Source: CAYGTK01 sp964352775 (GTDB lineage: Bacteria; Bacteroidota; Bacteroidia; Chitinophagales; CAIOSU01). From it: a stretch of DNA of 14,517 bases. The DNA lies in contig CAYGTK010000104.1 of the NCBI GenBank assembly GCA_964352775.1, positions 1 through 14,517 of the forward strand, given 5' to 3'. Of the stretch, positions 14,141 to 14,517 are shown piece after piece. The notes under the pieces were generated by a model that was not told the DNA's origin, ran no database searches, and saw nothing but the letters and a program-made list of their open reading frames with translations. The translations under genes and the position numbers were made by a program. How positions within the stretch are numbered: the stretch's first letter is position 1; the number at the start of each line of letters is the position of its first letter.

Positions 14141-14517
14141 CACAACCTTAAATCAACCTTGAAAAACATAGTATTAGGTTAATATGAGCCATGGTATGTA
14201 TAGTGGACATTCCAGCAAATGTTACTTTAGGAACACACAGCTTTTGATGCTATTACTGTTAAGAAGAGATTGTGATACGACTGTGATTATTATCGGAGCA
14301 AGTCATTTAGATTAACTATCTGCCACTATACGTTGAAAGTTATTGGGGTGATATACGTGTCGTTTTTGGTAGTGGTCACATAGTTAGCATATAGATCGCG
14401 AACAGTATGACGAAACTGAATTGACCCTACCTGGTTATGATGGACACAAAAATGATCTCCTTTGTGCGGACTTTTGACTTCATCCCCTTTATCGATATCG
14501 GACATCGTCTCCACTTT
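14141..14517. other. Unassigned right end of the window
   Basis: No recognisable gene. On the minus strand one frame is open from the window edge to 14326 (about 62 codons, possible GTG at 14514, containing GDEVKSPHKGDHFCVHHNQ); it could be the end of a gene lying beyond the window, but it matches no family I know and has no visible ribosome binding site. The plus strand has only a 43-codon frame near 14184. The stretch is AT-richer than the genes and probably holds regulatory or decayed sequence. Confidence 0.35.

Overview
The window looks like a chromosomal piece of a mid-GC bacterium, probably Chloroflexota (Anaerolineae-like). That placement is an inference from the style of the exported proteins, from a peptide-transporter binding protein with a cleavable signal and no lipobox, and from the fused transporter ATPase. 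No rRNA, tRNA, CRISPR array, integrase or transposase was seen.

Left half, plus strand. The window opens with the last 32 codons of a haloalkane-dehalogenase-like hydrolase. Next comes a tight two-gene unit. The first gene encodes an exported protein with a cytochrome c domain joined to a copper type II (PHM/DBM-like) monooxygenase core in which all six expected copper ligands can be located. The second encodes a membrane-anchored YceI-family lipid-binding protein. Both proteins end in the same roughly 90-residue domain. They are followed by an exported MEST/epoxide-hydrolase-like alpha/beta hydrolase with Asn at the nucleophile position, and by an HdeD-family membrane protein. A plausible but unproven reading is an extracytoplasmic oxidation and hydrolysis module acting on a hydrophobic substrate, with YceI as carrier, the cytochrome-fed copper enzyme as oxygenase, and the hydrolases downstream.

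Middle (about 5.6-6.3 kb). A 723-bp stretch separates the two converging gene sets. It holds a decayed minus-strand coding remnant, a small doubtful ORF and two strong nested hairpins.

Right half, minus strand. A dipeptide/oligopeptide ABC transporter operon runs from right to left: binding protein, DppB-like permease, DppC-like permease, a double ATPase (DppD-DppF fusion) split by one frameshift near 9567, and last a CehA/McbA-type PHP metallohydrolase. A promoter lies upstream of the binding-protein gene with two operator-like copies of a GATACCAATTGG-type sequence 51 bp apart. A stem-loop with a T-run between the binding protein and the first permease probably sets the expression ratio. 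The far right end (14141-14517) has no gene I can identify.
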